In this document: in pieces, positions 54,741 to 62,922 of the stretch
Layout: each line of letters begins with the position of its first letter
Position numbering within the stretch: the stretch's first letter is position 1
Source: a gamma proteobacterium HTCC2207
Lineage (GTDB): Bacteria > Pseudomonadota > Gammaproteobacteria > Pseudomonadales > Porticoccaceae
DNA length: 64,000 bases
NCBI GenBank assembly: GCA_905182265.1
Contig: CAJJAO010000009.1
Span: 39,058 to 103,057, forward strand
Direction of reading: 5' to 3'
The notes under the pieces: model-generated
What the model was told of the DNA's origin: nothing
The model's database searches: none
What the model saw: only the letters and a program-made list of their open reading frames with translations
Program-made: the position numbers and the translations under genes

Positions 54741-54770
54741 AGGGCGACTCAAATGAGTCGCCCTTTTTTA
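54741..54770. terminator. intrinsic terminator of the receptor gene
   Basis: AGGGCGACTC/GAGTCGCCCT perfect 10-bp stem (54741-54750, 54755-54764) with an AAAT loop and a T-run. A-run on the other side, so it may serve kbl too. Confidence 0.95.
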
Positions 54771-54792
54771 TGACTGTTACTTAAGCTCTAGG

Positions 54793-55983
54793 CTAGAGCG
54801 CAAATTTCTTTTTAACCTTAGCAAACGCCTGCAGAGCGAACTCCAGATCCTCCCTTGTGAGAGCCGCCGACATCTGCGTGCGAATTCTTGCCTTGCCCTT
54901 GGCTACCACCGGATAAGAAAACGCCACAACATAAACGCCCTCCTCCAACATGGCCGCTGCAAAGTCAGCAGCCAGGGCCGCATCGTCGAGCATGATTGGC
55001 ACAATCGCATGTTCACCCGGCAATAGCTTAAAGCCAAGGTCCTCAAGACCCTGCCTAAAAAAGGCAGTGTTGTCCTTTAACTGCGCCTGCAAGTCTGTCG
55101 ACCCAGCCACTAATTCCAGCGCTTTAATCGCGCCTGCAACAACTGGAGGAGCGACAGAATTAGAGAACAAATAAGGCCGTGACCGCTGACGCAATAGGTC
55201 AACGACCTCAGACCGGGCACTAGTGAACCCGCCGCTTCCGCCACCCAGAGCCTTGCCCAGGGTACCGGTGATAATATCCACCCTATCCATGCAGTTACGA
55301 TATTCATGGGTGCCGCGACCACGGGTACCGACAAACCCAGTGGCATGGCAATCATCAAAGTGCACCAGTGCATTATATTTGTCCGCTAGATCACAAATTT
55401 CGTCCAGCCGAGCAATGGTGCCATCCATCGAAAACACACCATCAGTGGTAATCAATTTGAACCGCGCATTAGCTGCATCGGCGGCCTGTAACTGGGCTTC
55501 TAGGTCGGCCATATCATTGTTGCGATAACGGTAACGTTTAGCCTTACACAGACGCACTCCATCGATAATGCTCGCGTGATTAAGCTCATCACTAATCACC
55601 GCATCTTCAGCGCCCAGAAGTGTTTCAAATAAACCGCCATTGGCATCAAAACATGAAGGATAAAGAATGGTCTCCTCCATACCGAGAAACTCACTTAGCT
55701 TATGCTCTAGGTCTTTATGGAGGGTTTGGGTGCCACAGATAAAGCGCACCGATGCCACACCATAGCCCCAATTATTCAAGCCCTCTTTTGCTGCTGAATT
55801 GACCTCCGGATGCTGAGCAAGCCCCAAGTAATTATTGGCGCACAGATTAAGTACCGGATCACTAGAACCTACCCTGACCCGCGAGCCCTGGGGGCCACTA
55901 ATCAGTCGCTCAGACTTATACAGCCCGGCTTCTTTGATGGCCGTCAATTCAGAGCCCAAATGCTGTTGAAATTTACCGTACAT
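54793..55983 (-). CDS. kbl: 2-amino-3-ketobutyrate CoA ligase (glycine C-acetyltransferase)
   Basis: 396 residues, PLP enzyme of the alpha-oxoamine synthase family. It splits 2-amino-3-ketobutyrate with CoA into glycine and acetyl-Co[15 protein letters not shown] at the N-terminus, [16 protein letters not shown], and the PLP lysine in [17 protein letters not shown] are present. It is the second gene of the tdh-kbl threonine-degradation operon; 14 bp separate them. Confidence 0.97.
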   Translation of the reverse strand: MYGKFQQHLGSELTAIKEAGLYKSERLISGPQGSRVRVGSSDPVLNLCANNYLGLAQHPEVNSAAKEGLNNWGYGVASVRFICGTQTLHKDLEHKLSEFLGMEETILYPSCFDANGGLFETLLGAEDAVISDELNHASIIDGVRLCKAKRYRYRNNDMADLEAQLQAADAANARFKLITTDGVFSMDGTIARLDEICDLADKYNALVHFDDCHATGFVGTRGRGTHEYRNCMDRVDIITGTLGKALGGGSGGFTSARSEVVDLLRQRSRPYLFSNSVAPPVVAGAIKALELVAGSTDLQAQLKDNTAFFRQGLEDLGFKLLPGEHAIVPIMLDDAALAADFAAAMLEEGVYVVAFSYPVVAKGKARIRTQMSAALTREDLEFALQAFAKVKKKFAL

Positions 55984-55997
55984 AACTCACTCCCAAC

Positions 55998-57023
55998 CTA
56001 CTGCCAATTTAGAATTACTTTACTCGCTTCGCCAGCGTTCATCGCATCAAAGCCAGTTTGAAAATCTTCATAACCTAGGCGATGCGTAATCACCGATGAA
56101 ATATCCAGCCCAGATTCAACCATGACTGACATCTTGTACCAGGTTTCATACATCTCTCGTCCGTAAATACCTTTTATTGTCAGCATATTAAAAATCACCT
56201 GACTCCAATCAATAGCCATCTCTTCACTAGGAATTCCCAGCATTGCAACTTTGCCGCCATGGCACATATTGGCCAGTAGATCCCTAAAGCCCGACGGGTT
56301 GCCCGACATCTCCAGACCCACATCAAAGCCTTCAGACATGCCTAGTTTGCGCTGTACATCCCCTATGCTTTCACTGCGTACATCGACGGTATAGGTTGCA
56401 CCCAAGGTTTTGGCCAGCGCCAAGCGCTCCGGGTTAATATCGGTAATCACCACATTTCTGGCACCTGCATGTTTACACACCGCAGCAGCCATAGCACCAA
56501 TGGGGCCGGCGCCTGTAATCAATACATCTTCACCCAGTAAATCGTACTGCAGTGCTGTGTGCACAGCATTGCCGAGAGGGTCAAACAGCGCGGCGACGTC
56601 AGGATCAATGCCCGGGCTATGCTCCCAAACATTAGACATGGGCAGAGCAAGGTATTCGGCAAAGGCACCGGGGCGGTCTACCCCTACTCCGCTAGTTTGT
56701 GCGCAGAGGTGCCGGCGACCCGCCAGACAATTGCGGCAGCGGCCGCACACCACATGACCTTCACCAGAAACAATTTGCCCCGGACGAAAATCGTTTACGT
56801 TTGAGCCAACATCAACAATCTCACCCACGAACTCATGTCCCACAACCATAGGCACGGGAATAGTCGATTGGGCCCAACTATCCCAATTATAAATATGCAT
56901 ATCCGTACCGCAGATGGCAGTACGGTTGATTTTGATTAGTACATCATTGATGCCGATAATCGGCTCGGGCACATCTTCAAGCCACAGTCCCCGCTCGGAC
57001 TTCCTTTTGACCAACGCTTTCAT
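55998..57023 (-). CDS. tdh: L-threonine 3-dehydrogenase
   Basis: 341 residues, zinc-dependent medium-chain dehydrogenase that oxidises threonine to 2-amino-3-ketobutyrate. Catalytic zinc ligands are in [18 protein letters not shown] and [14 protein letters not shown]; structural zinc cysteines in [18 protein letters not shown]. The NAD-binding loop is [14 protein letters not shown]. First gene of tdh-kbl, divergent from an XRE-cupin regulator. Confidence 0.97.
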   Translation of the reverse strand: MKALVKRKSERGLWLEDVPEPIIGINDVLIKINRTAICGTDMHIYNWDSWAQSTIPVPMVVGHEFVGEIVDVGSNVNDFRPGQIVSGEGHVVCGRCRNCLAGRRHLCAQTSGVGVDRPGAFAEYLALPMSNVWEHSPGIDPDVAALFDPLGNAVHTALQYDLLGEDVLITGAGPIGAMAAAVCKHAGARNVVITDINPERLALAKTLGATYTVDVRSESIGDVQRKLGMSEGFDVGLEMSGNPSGFRDLLANMCHGGKVAMLGIPSEEMAIDWSQVIFNMLTIKGIYGREMYETWYKMSVMVESGLDISSVITHRLGYEDFQTGFDAMNAGEASKVILNWQ

Positions 57024-57051
57024 ATTGGCTTTTACTCCGCAGTTGTTTACT

Positions 57052-57123
57052 ATAAGAGAAATTATTCTACTATCGTAGACAGCAAGGTTCTCTTATGCAA
57101 GATTTATTTCTTACATAAAAGAA
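57052..57123. promoter_or_regulatory. four ATAA(A/G)AGAA-like sites between tdh and the XRE-cupin gene
   Basis: ATAAGAGAA (57052-57060) and its exact complement TTCTCTTAT (57088-57096) are 36 bp apart. A second pair, TTCTTACAT (57108-57116) and ATAAAAGAA (57115-57123), forms a compact palindrome. The pattern suggests binding sites of the neighbouring regulator. Confidence 0.6.
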
Positions 57124-57143
57124 CTTAAGAAGGTGAGAGAGAA

Positions 57144-57731
57144 ATGAAGACCCCAGAGAAGCAAATAGAGAGCCCTGAAAATACTGGCCATGCCCTAGGT
57201 AACCGCGTGATCGAACTACGCAAAAAACACAAGCTGACACTAGACCAACTGGCTTCGACCTCAGGGGTTAGCCGCTCTATGCTCAGCCAAATCGAACGAG
57301 GCCAAGCCAACCCCACATTGACCGTGACCTTTAGAATCGCTCAAGCCTTTGGCATGAGCATCGGTGAGTTAGTCGATCAGCCCTGGGCATCATCAACTAT
57401 CGAAGTAGTTCATGGCGAAGACAAGAGTAACCTCTTTCGCTCTGACAAAGAGTGCCAACTGCGCACCCTTTCCCCGCTGCATATTGAAAAAAATATTGAA
57501 TTCTATGAGCTCAAGATTGCGCCAAATGCTAGCCTTGCCAGCGCGCCTCATTACGAAGGTACCAAAGAGCTACTAACCATTGTCAGCGGCAGTGCGCGAA
57601 TTCTCTCGGGAGATAATAGCTGCGAACTGTCTGCTGGTGACTCAGCCCATTACCGGGGAGATCTCAGCCACAGTATCGAAAATGCTGGTGCCAGCGAGTT
57701 AATTTGCTATCTGGTCGTTACTAGCCAATAA
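57144..57731 (+). CDS. XRE-family regulator with C-terminal cupin
   Basis: 195 residues. The N-terminal XRE helix-turn-helix (about residues 18-75) contains LDQLASTSGVSRSMLSQIERG and NPTLTVTFRIAQAFG. The C-terminal cupin barrel (about residues 110-190) has SASAPHYEGTKELLTIVSGSA and GDSAHYRGDLSHSI. Such proteins usually control amino-acid or polyamine catabolic genes in response to a small ligand held in the cupin. Divergent position suggests control of tdh-kbl and of itself. AAGAAGGTGAG precedes the ATG. Confidence 0.93.
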   Translation: MKTPEKQIESPENTGHALGNRVIELRKKHKLTLDQLASTSGVSRSMLSQIERGQANPTLTVTFRIAQAFGMSIGELVDQPWASSTIEVVHGEDKSNLFRSDKECQLRTLSPLHIEKNIEFYELKIAPNASLASAPHYEGTKELLTIVSGSARILSGDNSCELSAGDSAHYRGDLSHSIENAGASELICYLVVTSQ

Positions 57732-57758
57732 ATAGCAGGCAACGCACACCTGCTATCC

Positions 57759-58619
57759 CTAGTCATCAGCATTAGCAAGCTGTGCTTCTTGCGCTCTCAG
57801 CTCTTTCAGCCCCGCCAGCTGCTGGCAGGTCAGTCCGTCAAACTTAGCGCTGCCATCAGGACTACTATTGTCTAACCCAACAGCTTCCCCATTAAGAGGT
57901 TCAAAGCCATCGTGCCCAAAGGCCCGAACCAAATAAAGCATGCAGGTAAGCCGAGCTTCTTTTTTACTGTTGGCATCAACGACTACCCAAGGGGACAAAT
58001 CTGACGATGTATGCTGAAACATCTGCCTTTTAAACCTCGTAAAAACCGACCATTTCTTGCGCGCATGAAGATCATTCTCAGAAAACTTCCAGTAGGTTAA
58101 CGGACTGTTTAAACGATCCTCAAAGCGATATAACTGGGCCTCTTTATCAATCGAGAGATAAAATTTAACTAGCAGCAGACCGCTATTGATATGCTGATGC
58201 TCCCAAGGCAAAACCTTGCGCATAAAGCGTTTATAACGCGACTCAGAACAATAGGACATAGTGGGTTCAATTAGAGCCCGAGAATACCAAGACCTATCAA
58301 AAAAACCTATATGGCCTACCTTTGGAAAGTGCTGCTCATAGCGTTTAAACCAAAATTTAGACTCAGATTGGTTGGGAACACCAAGCGCGGTAACCTCAAC
58401 ATGGGTCGGCATTAGGTTTTCTACAAAGCGTTTGATGGTAGATCCTTTACCCGCAGCATCTCGGCCTTCAAAAACAACCGCCAACCTTTGCCTATCTTTA
58501 ATCAAGCGTTGCTGAATATTTAAAAGTTCTACTTGTAAGCGGCGCTTTTCGACTTGATACTCTTGGTCACTAACTCCAGCGTAGGGAGTTTCTAATGTTT
58601 TTATTTGTTTTAAATTCAT
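57759..58619 (-). CDS. ppk2: polyphosphate kinase 2 family protein
   Basis: 286 residues from the ATG at 58619 (GGAGGA 13 bp upstream); an in-frame start at 58685 is possible. Walker A is VVFEGRDAAGKGSTIKRF, the Walker B-like segment is GHIGFFDRSWYSRALIEP, and the lid region is RLNSPLTYWKFSENDLHARKKW. PPK2 enzymes phosphorylate nucleotides from polyphosphate. An extended tail (after about residue 235) is of unknown role. Specificity for NDP or NMP cannot be decided by eye. Confidence 0.93.
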   Translation of the reverse strand: MNLKQIKTLETPYAGVSDQEYQVEKRRLQVELLNIQQRLIKDRQRLAVVFEGRDAAGKGSTIKRFVENLMPTHVEVTALGVPNQSESKFWFKRYEQHFPKVGHIGFFDRSWYSRALIEPTMSYCSESRYKRFMRKVLPWEHQHINSGLLLVKFYLSIDKEAQLYRFEDRLNSPLTYWKFSENDLHARKKWSVFTRFKRQMFQHTSSDLSPWVVVDANSKKEARLTCMLYLVRAFGHDGFEPLNGEAVGLDNSSPDGSAKFDGLTCQQLAGLKELRAQEAQLANADD

Positions 58620-58766
58620 TGATAAAAAAAGTCCTCCATTACTAATAAGAATAGACCTTTTTAGGCAGTCGTATTTTAATATCACAGATTTAGACTAGCG
58701 CTAAGTCATGGCAACCTAATAAAACTACTGATTAGAAGTCAGAGCCATAAGCACAGGGGTAACAGA

Positions 58767-59726
58767 ATGCAGCACAAGACCATTAGCTTCGATAGCGGAC
58801 AACCAGGCACACACCATTACCACCAATGGATGCCAGATAAGACCAAACCAATAGCCTGGTTGCACATCATGCATGGTATGTCGGAACACAGCGCCCGTTA
58901 CGCCCATTTCGCGGAGTTTCTAAATCAGCAGGGAATTATGGTCACCGCAGGGGATCACCGAGGACATGGCCTCACAGGCTCCTCAGCAGATAGCCTTTAC
59001 CATATGGGAGATAACGATAGCTGGGACCAGATGGTCAATGACCAGTGGCAGCTAATCAACCATATCGCGGCAGAACAGCAACTCCCGCTAGTGATATTGG
59101 GCCACAGTATGGGTTCGTTTATGGCTACCCAGTTTTGCCAACAGTATGCCCAGCAATTGCATGATAAGCACAGTGGTAGGCTAGCGGGGTTAATTCTCTC
59201 CGGATCAAACTACGATTCACCCACAACCTTTAAAGTCGCCGCCGGAGCTGCATGGATTGAACGAGCCCGATTAGGTGGCCGCAATATTAGTAACTTTTTG
59301 GAACAACTCTCTTTTGGTAGTTTTAACCGCTCATTTAAACCTGCGCGCACCGACAAAGACTGGCTCTCCTCCGATGAAAATGCGGTTGACACCTATATAG
59401 CAGACCCCTGGTGTGGCGGTGCACTAAGCACGCAATCTTGGTACGACTTTATGAATGGGCTAGCTAAGCTTTCACAACCCAAGTCTATGGCTCAGATTAA
59501 TGCCGATCTTCCCATCTATGTATTATCCGGAGATCTAGATCCAGTTGGCGGCCGAGGCAAAGGAGTCGTGAAGCTGCAATCTGCGCTGCAACAGGCAGGA
59601 GTCAAACAGGTAGACCTAAAACTCTATGAGGGTGGTCGCCATGAAATGCTTAATGAGACCAATAGACAGCAGGTCTATCAGGATATTCTAAGATGGCTTA
59701 AAAAAGCCCTAGAAAATAATGCCTAG
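58767..59726 (+). CDS. alpha/beta hydrolase, monoacylglycerol-lipase/lysophospholipase type
   Basis: 319 residues. The family opening HIMHGMSEHSARYAHFAEFL, an HRGHGLTG loop, nucleophile elbow ILGHSMGSFMATQF (about Ser115), acid in LSGDLDPVGGRG and histidine in YEGGRHEMLNE give a complete catalytic triad. It probably cleaves monoacylglycerol or lysophospholipid. No signal peptide is present, so it is cytosolic. Confidence 0.92.
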   Translation: MQHKTISFDSGQPGTHHYHQWMPDKTKPIAWLHIMHGMSEHSARYAHFAEFLNQQGIMVTAGDHRGHGLTGSSADSLYHMGDNDSWDQMVNDQWQLINHIAAEQQLPLVILGHSMGSFMATQFCQQYAQQLHDKHSGRLAGLILSGSNYDSPTTFKVAAGAAWIERARLGGRNISNFLEQLSFGSFNRSFKPARTDKDWLSSDENAVDTYIADPWCGGALSTQSWYDFMNGLAKLSQPKSMAQINADLPIYVLSGDLDPVGGRGKGVVKLQSALQQAGVKQVDLKLYEGGRHEMLNETNRQQVYQDILRWLKKALENNA

Positions 59727-59771
59727 GGGTTACTACGCCTGTGTTAACTATTAGTCTTTAATCATTAGCCA

Positions 59772-60311
59772 TTAGCGAGTAATGACAAAACGTTCCATAG
59801 AGCCCGACTTATCGCCAAGCCGCTCACGCTTGACGACAATTTTTTCACCTTAGTAAGCCGCGCAGCCCTGAATCAAACCCTCGGCGACGTCACCTAGACA
59901 GCGCGGTGACTGATAGATAAGTTCAACGGTATTATCATCGATGGCTTTGAAATCAAACTTCGGAGGCCTAGCACCAGGGTAGAGCTTCTTAACCTCTTCG
60001 TGGATAAAACCATCCACCTTCTCTAAAAGTGCAAAAGAGGAGTTTAAGCCCTTAAAAAGCTGAGGATATGCAGCAATAAACTCTGCGAAATGGTACATCC
60101 CAAAACTCTTGGTGAGATTGGAAATTGAGACATCACTTTGGTTGCTAAGAGCCATGACTAGAGCCACCAGCTCAGTATGATCGTAATCACCAGCTGAGGT
60201 ATAGACACCGCCATTGTCTGGCGCGACCTCTTGAAGAATTGCCTCTAATGTTTCTTGGCCATATTGGCTTTCCACCAGATCCAAGAAAGAAAGAAATAAC
60301 ATGCCTTTCAT
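59772..60311 (-). pseudogene. H-NOX (heme NO/O2-binding) gene with an in-frame stop near its 3' end
   Basis: The first open part (59850-60311) encodes 153 residues of a stand-alone H-NOX domain: MKGMLFLSFLDLVESQYG, the axial heme histidine in FIHEEVKKLYPG (about residue 104) and the YxSxR motif as YQSPR. A TAA at 59850-59852 ends it after GLIQGCAAY. The same frame continues for 25 codons (GEKIVVKRERLGDKS, then GSMERFVITR) to a second TAA at 59772-59774. The joined product would be about 179 residues, the normal H-NOX length, with a family-like tail. So the stop is probably a recent TAC/TAT to TAA change. The truncated protein may still fold and bind heme. No H-NOX-associated kinase or cyclase is adjacent. 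Confidence 0.85.
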
Positions 60312-60670
60312 AGCTTATGAAATCTTATTGTAAGTTTGTATTGCTCTCTGCATTTACCTTAGTCTATGGATTCAGATAATGTTTTAAAATCACCAATCTA
60401 TGCAAGCATGCATAACCAAGGGCCCATTAGCTAGCACCCTTGATGCAATACCAGTCAGGGTCTTTACCCAGATAAGGCTATTGGCTAAGGGATATTGCTA
60501 AGGGGCTGTCGGTTAAAAGCTATTGATAAAAGTCCATTGATTAAAGGCCATTGATTAAAGGCCATTAGTCAAAGGCTATTAATCAAAGGCTCGAAGTTAA
60601 AGGGATATAAGCGCCACGACAGGATATCGTGGCGCAAAGGGTCCCTAGGCTTTCAATTTTTCCTAAACTG
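60312..60670. other. 359-bp intergenic region with repeat array and hairpin
   Basis: Contains the 14-bp array at 60519-60602 and, just after it, a perfect 9-bp hairpin (GCGCCACGA/TCGTGGCGC, 60611-60619 and 60627-60635). The hairpin is a possible terminator for the minus-strand SDR gene. No gene is seen in the rest. Confidence 0.7.
60519..60602. repeat. 14-bp tandem array downstream of the SDR gene
   Basis: GCCATTGATTAAAG (60547), GCCATTAGTCAAAG (60561), GCTATTAATCAAAG (60575) and GCTCGAAGTTAAAG (60589) are contiguous 14-mers. They are preceded by 13- and 15-base versions from 60519. Looser copies extend left to about 60476. Confidence 0.85.
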
Positions 60671-61450
60671 TCACTTTGGTGCCATACGAATAGCACCGTC
60701 TAGTCGCACATCTTCGCCATTGAAGTAGCTATTACGGCACATCTCAATCGCTAGTGAAGCAAACTCTGCTGGAACACCAAGACGCGCTGGGTGCGGAACC
60801 ATAGCGCCCAGAGCCTGCCTGACAGGCTCAGGTGCGGAAGCGAGTAATGGCGTATCAAAGATACCGGGCAATATGGTGTTCACGCGAATGAGCTCACGAG
60901 ACAGATCTCGCGCTATGGGTAATGTCATGCCGACAATACCTGCTTTAGAAGCAGCATAAGCCGCCTGCCCCACTTGGCCGTCTTCGGCAGCAGCAGAAGC
61001 TGTATTAACAATTGCTCCTCGCTCTCCATCAACCGGGTCCAGCGTCATCATGCCCGCGGCTGATTCGGCAATACAGCGAAAGGTACCAGACAAATTAATG
61101 TCCAATACGCGCTGAAAACGCTTCATCGAATGAGGGGTAATACCGCCTGTTTCACGATCCCGAGAAGCCGTCTTTACGGCATCACCTATACCGGCACAGT
61201 TTATTAACAGTCGCTCCTGACCAAGGGCGGCACGCAACTTAGCAAACCCTTGAGTAACCTCTTCGTCAGAGGTCACATTAACCTTGGCAAAGGCACCGCC
61301 AAGCTCTGCAGCCAGGGCCTGACCCTTTTCTTCGTTCATATCAATAATGCCGACTTTGACACCTAGGGCTGCAAGCTTGCGCGCCGTTGCTTCGCCAAGA
61401 CCTGAGGCCCCACCAGTCACAACAGCTGTGATGTTAGCGTTGAGTTCCAT
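60671..61450 (-). CDS. short-chain dehydrogenase, 3-hydroxyacyl-CoA dehydrogenase type 2-like
   Basis: 259 residues. NAD-binding TGGASGLGEATARKLA, the NCAGIGDA strand, and catalytic SASAAAEDG with YAASKAG form a classical SDR. The long loop DAVKTASRDRETGGITPHSMKR and ILPGIFDTPLL are typical of HSD17B10/FabG-like 3-hydroxyacyl-CoA dehydrogenases. It likely oxidises 3-hydroxyacyl-CoA, acting after the acyl-CoA dehydrogenase of the same cluster. AAGGAA lies 9 bp before the ATG. Confidence 0.93.
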   Translation of the reverse strand: MELNANITAVVTGGASGLGEATARKLAALGVKVGIIDMNEEKGQALAAELGGAFAKVNVTSDEEVTQGFAKLRAALGQERLLINCAGIGDAVKTASRDRETGGITPHSMKRFQRVLDINLSGTFRCIAESAAGMMTLDPVDGERGAIVNTASAAAEDGQVGQAAYAASKAGIVGMTLPIARDLSRELIRVNTILPGIFDTPLLASAPEPVRQALGAMVPHPARLGVPAEFASLAIEMCRNSYFNGEDVRLDGAIRMAPK

Positions 61451-61536
61451 TGTAATATTTCCTTGTTTGTATTTTAGTTATAAAGGTAACAGTTATTTTT
61501 GAGAGACCCACTTCGTATGTTGCAAATGCCAAAGCT

Positions 61537-62919
61537 TTAGAACGGAAGAGAATCGCAGTTTCCAACGATAGCTTGCCCTGAAAATAGATTACGAGCAAAG
61601 GGTATTGAATTGACTGTGGAGTGATTAAGTACCGTTAAATGATCATGGCCCGGATAAATATGTGACTCGATAACAGCCCCTGAAACACAGGCTTTTTTGA
61701 CCAGACCCGCTTGCATACGCAGCGGCGTATCTCGGTCATTAACCCCTGAACCAATAAAGACCGGCACCGAGATATCAAACCTTGGATAACCCATCTGTGC
61801 AAATGCGCCTTTAAGCGCATCCGTCGGCGAAACCTTAAATGATGTGTCGTAAGTTAATCCATTCTCCACAACCAACTCCCTCACATCAGAATGGCAGGTG
61901 GTATCCACTGCCATGGCGGTTGGCATAGCAAGCTCTGATATAAAGTCGCTGTAGCTGAATGCGTCATCAAACTGCTCTACCAATGTGAGCGCCAAGAAGT
62001 TGTAGCCGAGCATAGGGTCCACCACATCATTAGGACGGGTTTCTTGAATAATCTCGATAGTGCGTGGGGTAAACATCGGAATACCCGTCGCAATGACACC
62101 AAGAATATCTATTTCAGACGCATAGTCTTGCGCATAACCAGCTGTCGCAAAGGCTGCTGCCGCACCCTGAGACTGGCCAATTAAAACCACTTTGTCAGAC
62201 ACCGGGAAATCTGCCGACTGAACTGCACGGATAATATCCAGATTACTATATGAAGCAGGTTTGGTCGCCAGATAGGGATGGGTACCCGCTGTCCCTAAGC
62301 CCTGATAATCAGAGGCGACAATAGCGTACCCCTGATCTAACCATTGTTTTAAGTATCTTTGATGAAAAGGCTTATACCCCGTCCAACTCGGCGCGCAATG
62401 ATCAGCTATTCCAACCGTGCCATGGGTCCAAGCCACTAGCGGCCAACCGCCTTCGGGCGCTGTGCCCTGGGGCAAAAACAAACTACCTGAAACCGCAATT
62501 GGTGTTTCGCCATCTATGCCATCGGTAGAACTATATAAGAGCCTTATATTTTGTGCTGCGCCCGGTACTTGCTGATGATCCCCCAGACGTTGTTGCTGTA
62601 TTAGCCTACCCGCACTTTTCGGTAGCGCGCCTGCATAGCTATAAAAATCCGAAAGGTCTACATCTCCCCGAATGGTCCTTGATAATGGCCCAGATTGTAT
62701 TGCCGGGCTTTTGAAAGATGCGGTTTCAAGTGACGAAGGTTCAAGTGAGTCTGTTTCGAGTGAGTCTGTTTCGAGTGAACCGGTTTCGGGTGAGGCTGTT
62801 TCGAGTGATACGGTTTCGAGCAATCCACTTTCATCCCTTGATGGATCGGAAGCCTCGTTTGAACAGCCGCCAGCCATCAAGCAAAGGCTCACTAACAATA
62901 ACATTCTGACAGTAAACAT
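61537..62919 (-). CDS. lipoprotein lipase-like alpha/beta hydrolase
   Basis: 460 residues. The signal peptide ends in a lipobox (CLMAGGCSN). A 35-residue linker of (L/P)ETxS pentapeptides follows, encoded by a 15-bp repeat. The catalytic domain resembles secretory lipases: LVAWTHGTVGIADHCAP, IVASDYQGLG, nucleophile elbow VLIGQSQGAAAAF, and histidine in YPGHDHLTVLNHS. It probably releases fatty acids at the cell surface for the flanking fatty-acid oxidation genes. The Shine-Dalgarno GGGATAA overlaps the stop of the upstream acyl-CoA dehydrogenase gene. Confidence 0.88.
   Translation of the reverse strand: MFTVRMLLLVSLCLMAGGCSNEASDPSRDESGLLETVSLETASPETGSLETDSLETDSLEPSSLETASFKSPAIQSGPLSRTIRGDVDLSDFYSYAGALPKSAGRLIQQQRLGDHQQVPGAAQNIRLLYSSTDGIDGETPIAVSGSLFLPQGTAPEGGWPLVAWTHGTVGIADHCAPSWTGYKPFHQRYLKQWLDQGYAIVASDYQGLGTAGTHPYLATKPASYSNLDIIRAVQSADFPVSDKVVLIGQSQGAAAAFATAGYAQDYASEIDILGVIATGIPMFTPRTIEIIQETRPNDVVDPMLGYNFLALTLVEQFDDAFSYSDFISELAMPTAMAVDTTCHSDVRELVVENGLTYDTSFKVSPTDALKGAFAQMGYPRFDISVPVFIGSGVNDRDTPLRMQAGLVKKACVSGAVIESHIYPGHDHLTVLNHSTVNSIPFARNLFSGQAIVGNCDSLPF
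62722..62826 (-). repeat. 15-bp in-frame tandem array in the lipase linker
   Basis: Seven exact 15-base periods; plus-strand example TGTTTCGAGTGAGTC. They encode ETxSL-type pentapeptides directly after the lipidated cysteine region. The best-matched copies are the central ones (62752-62781). Confidence 0.92.
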
Positions 62920-62922
62920 AAC

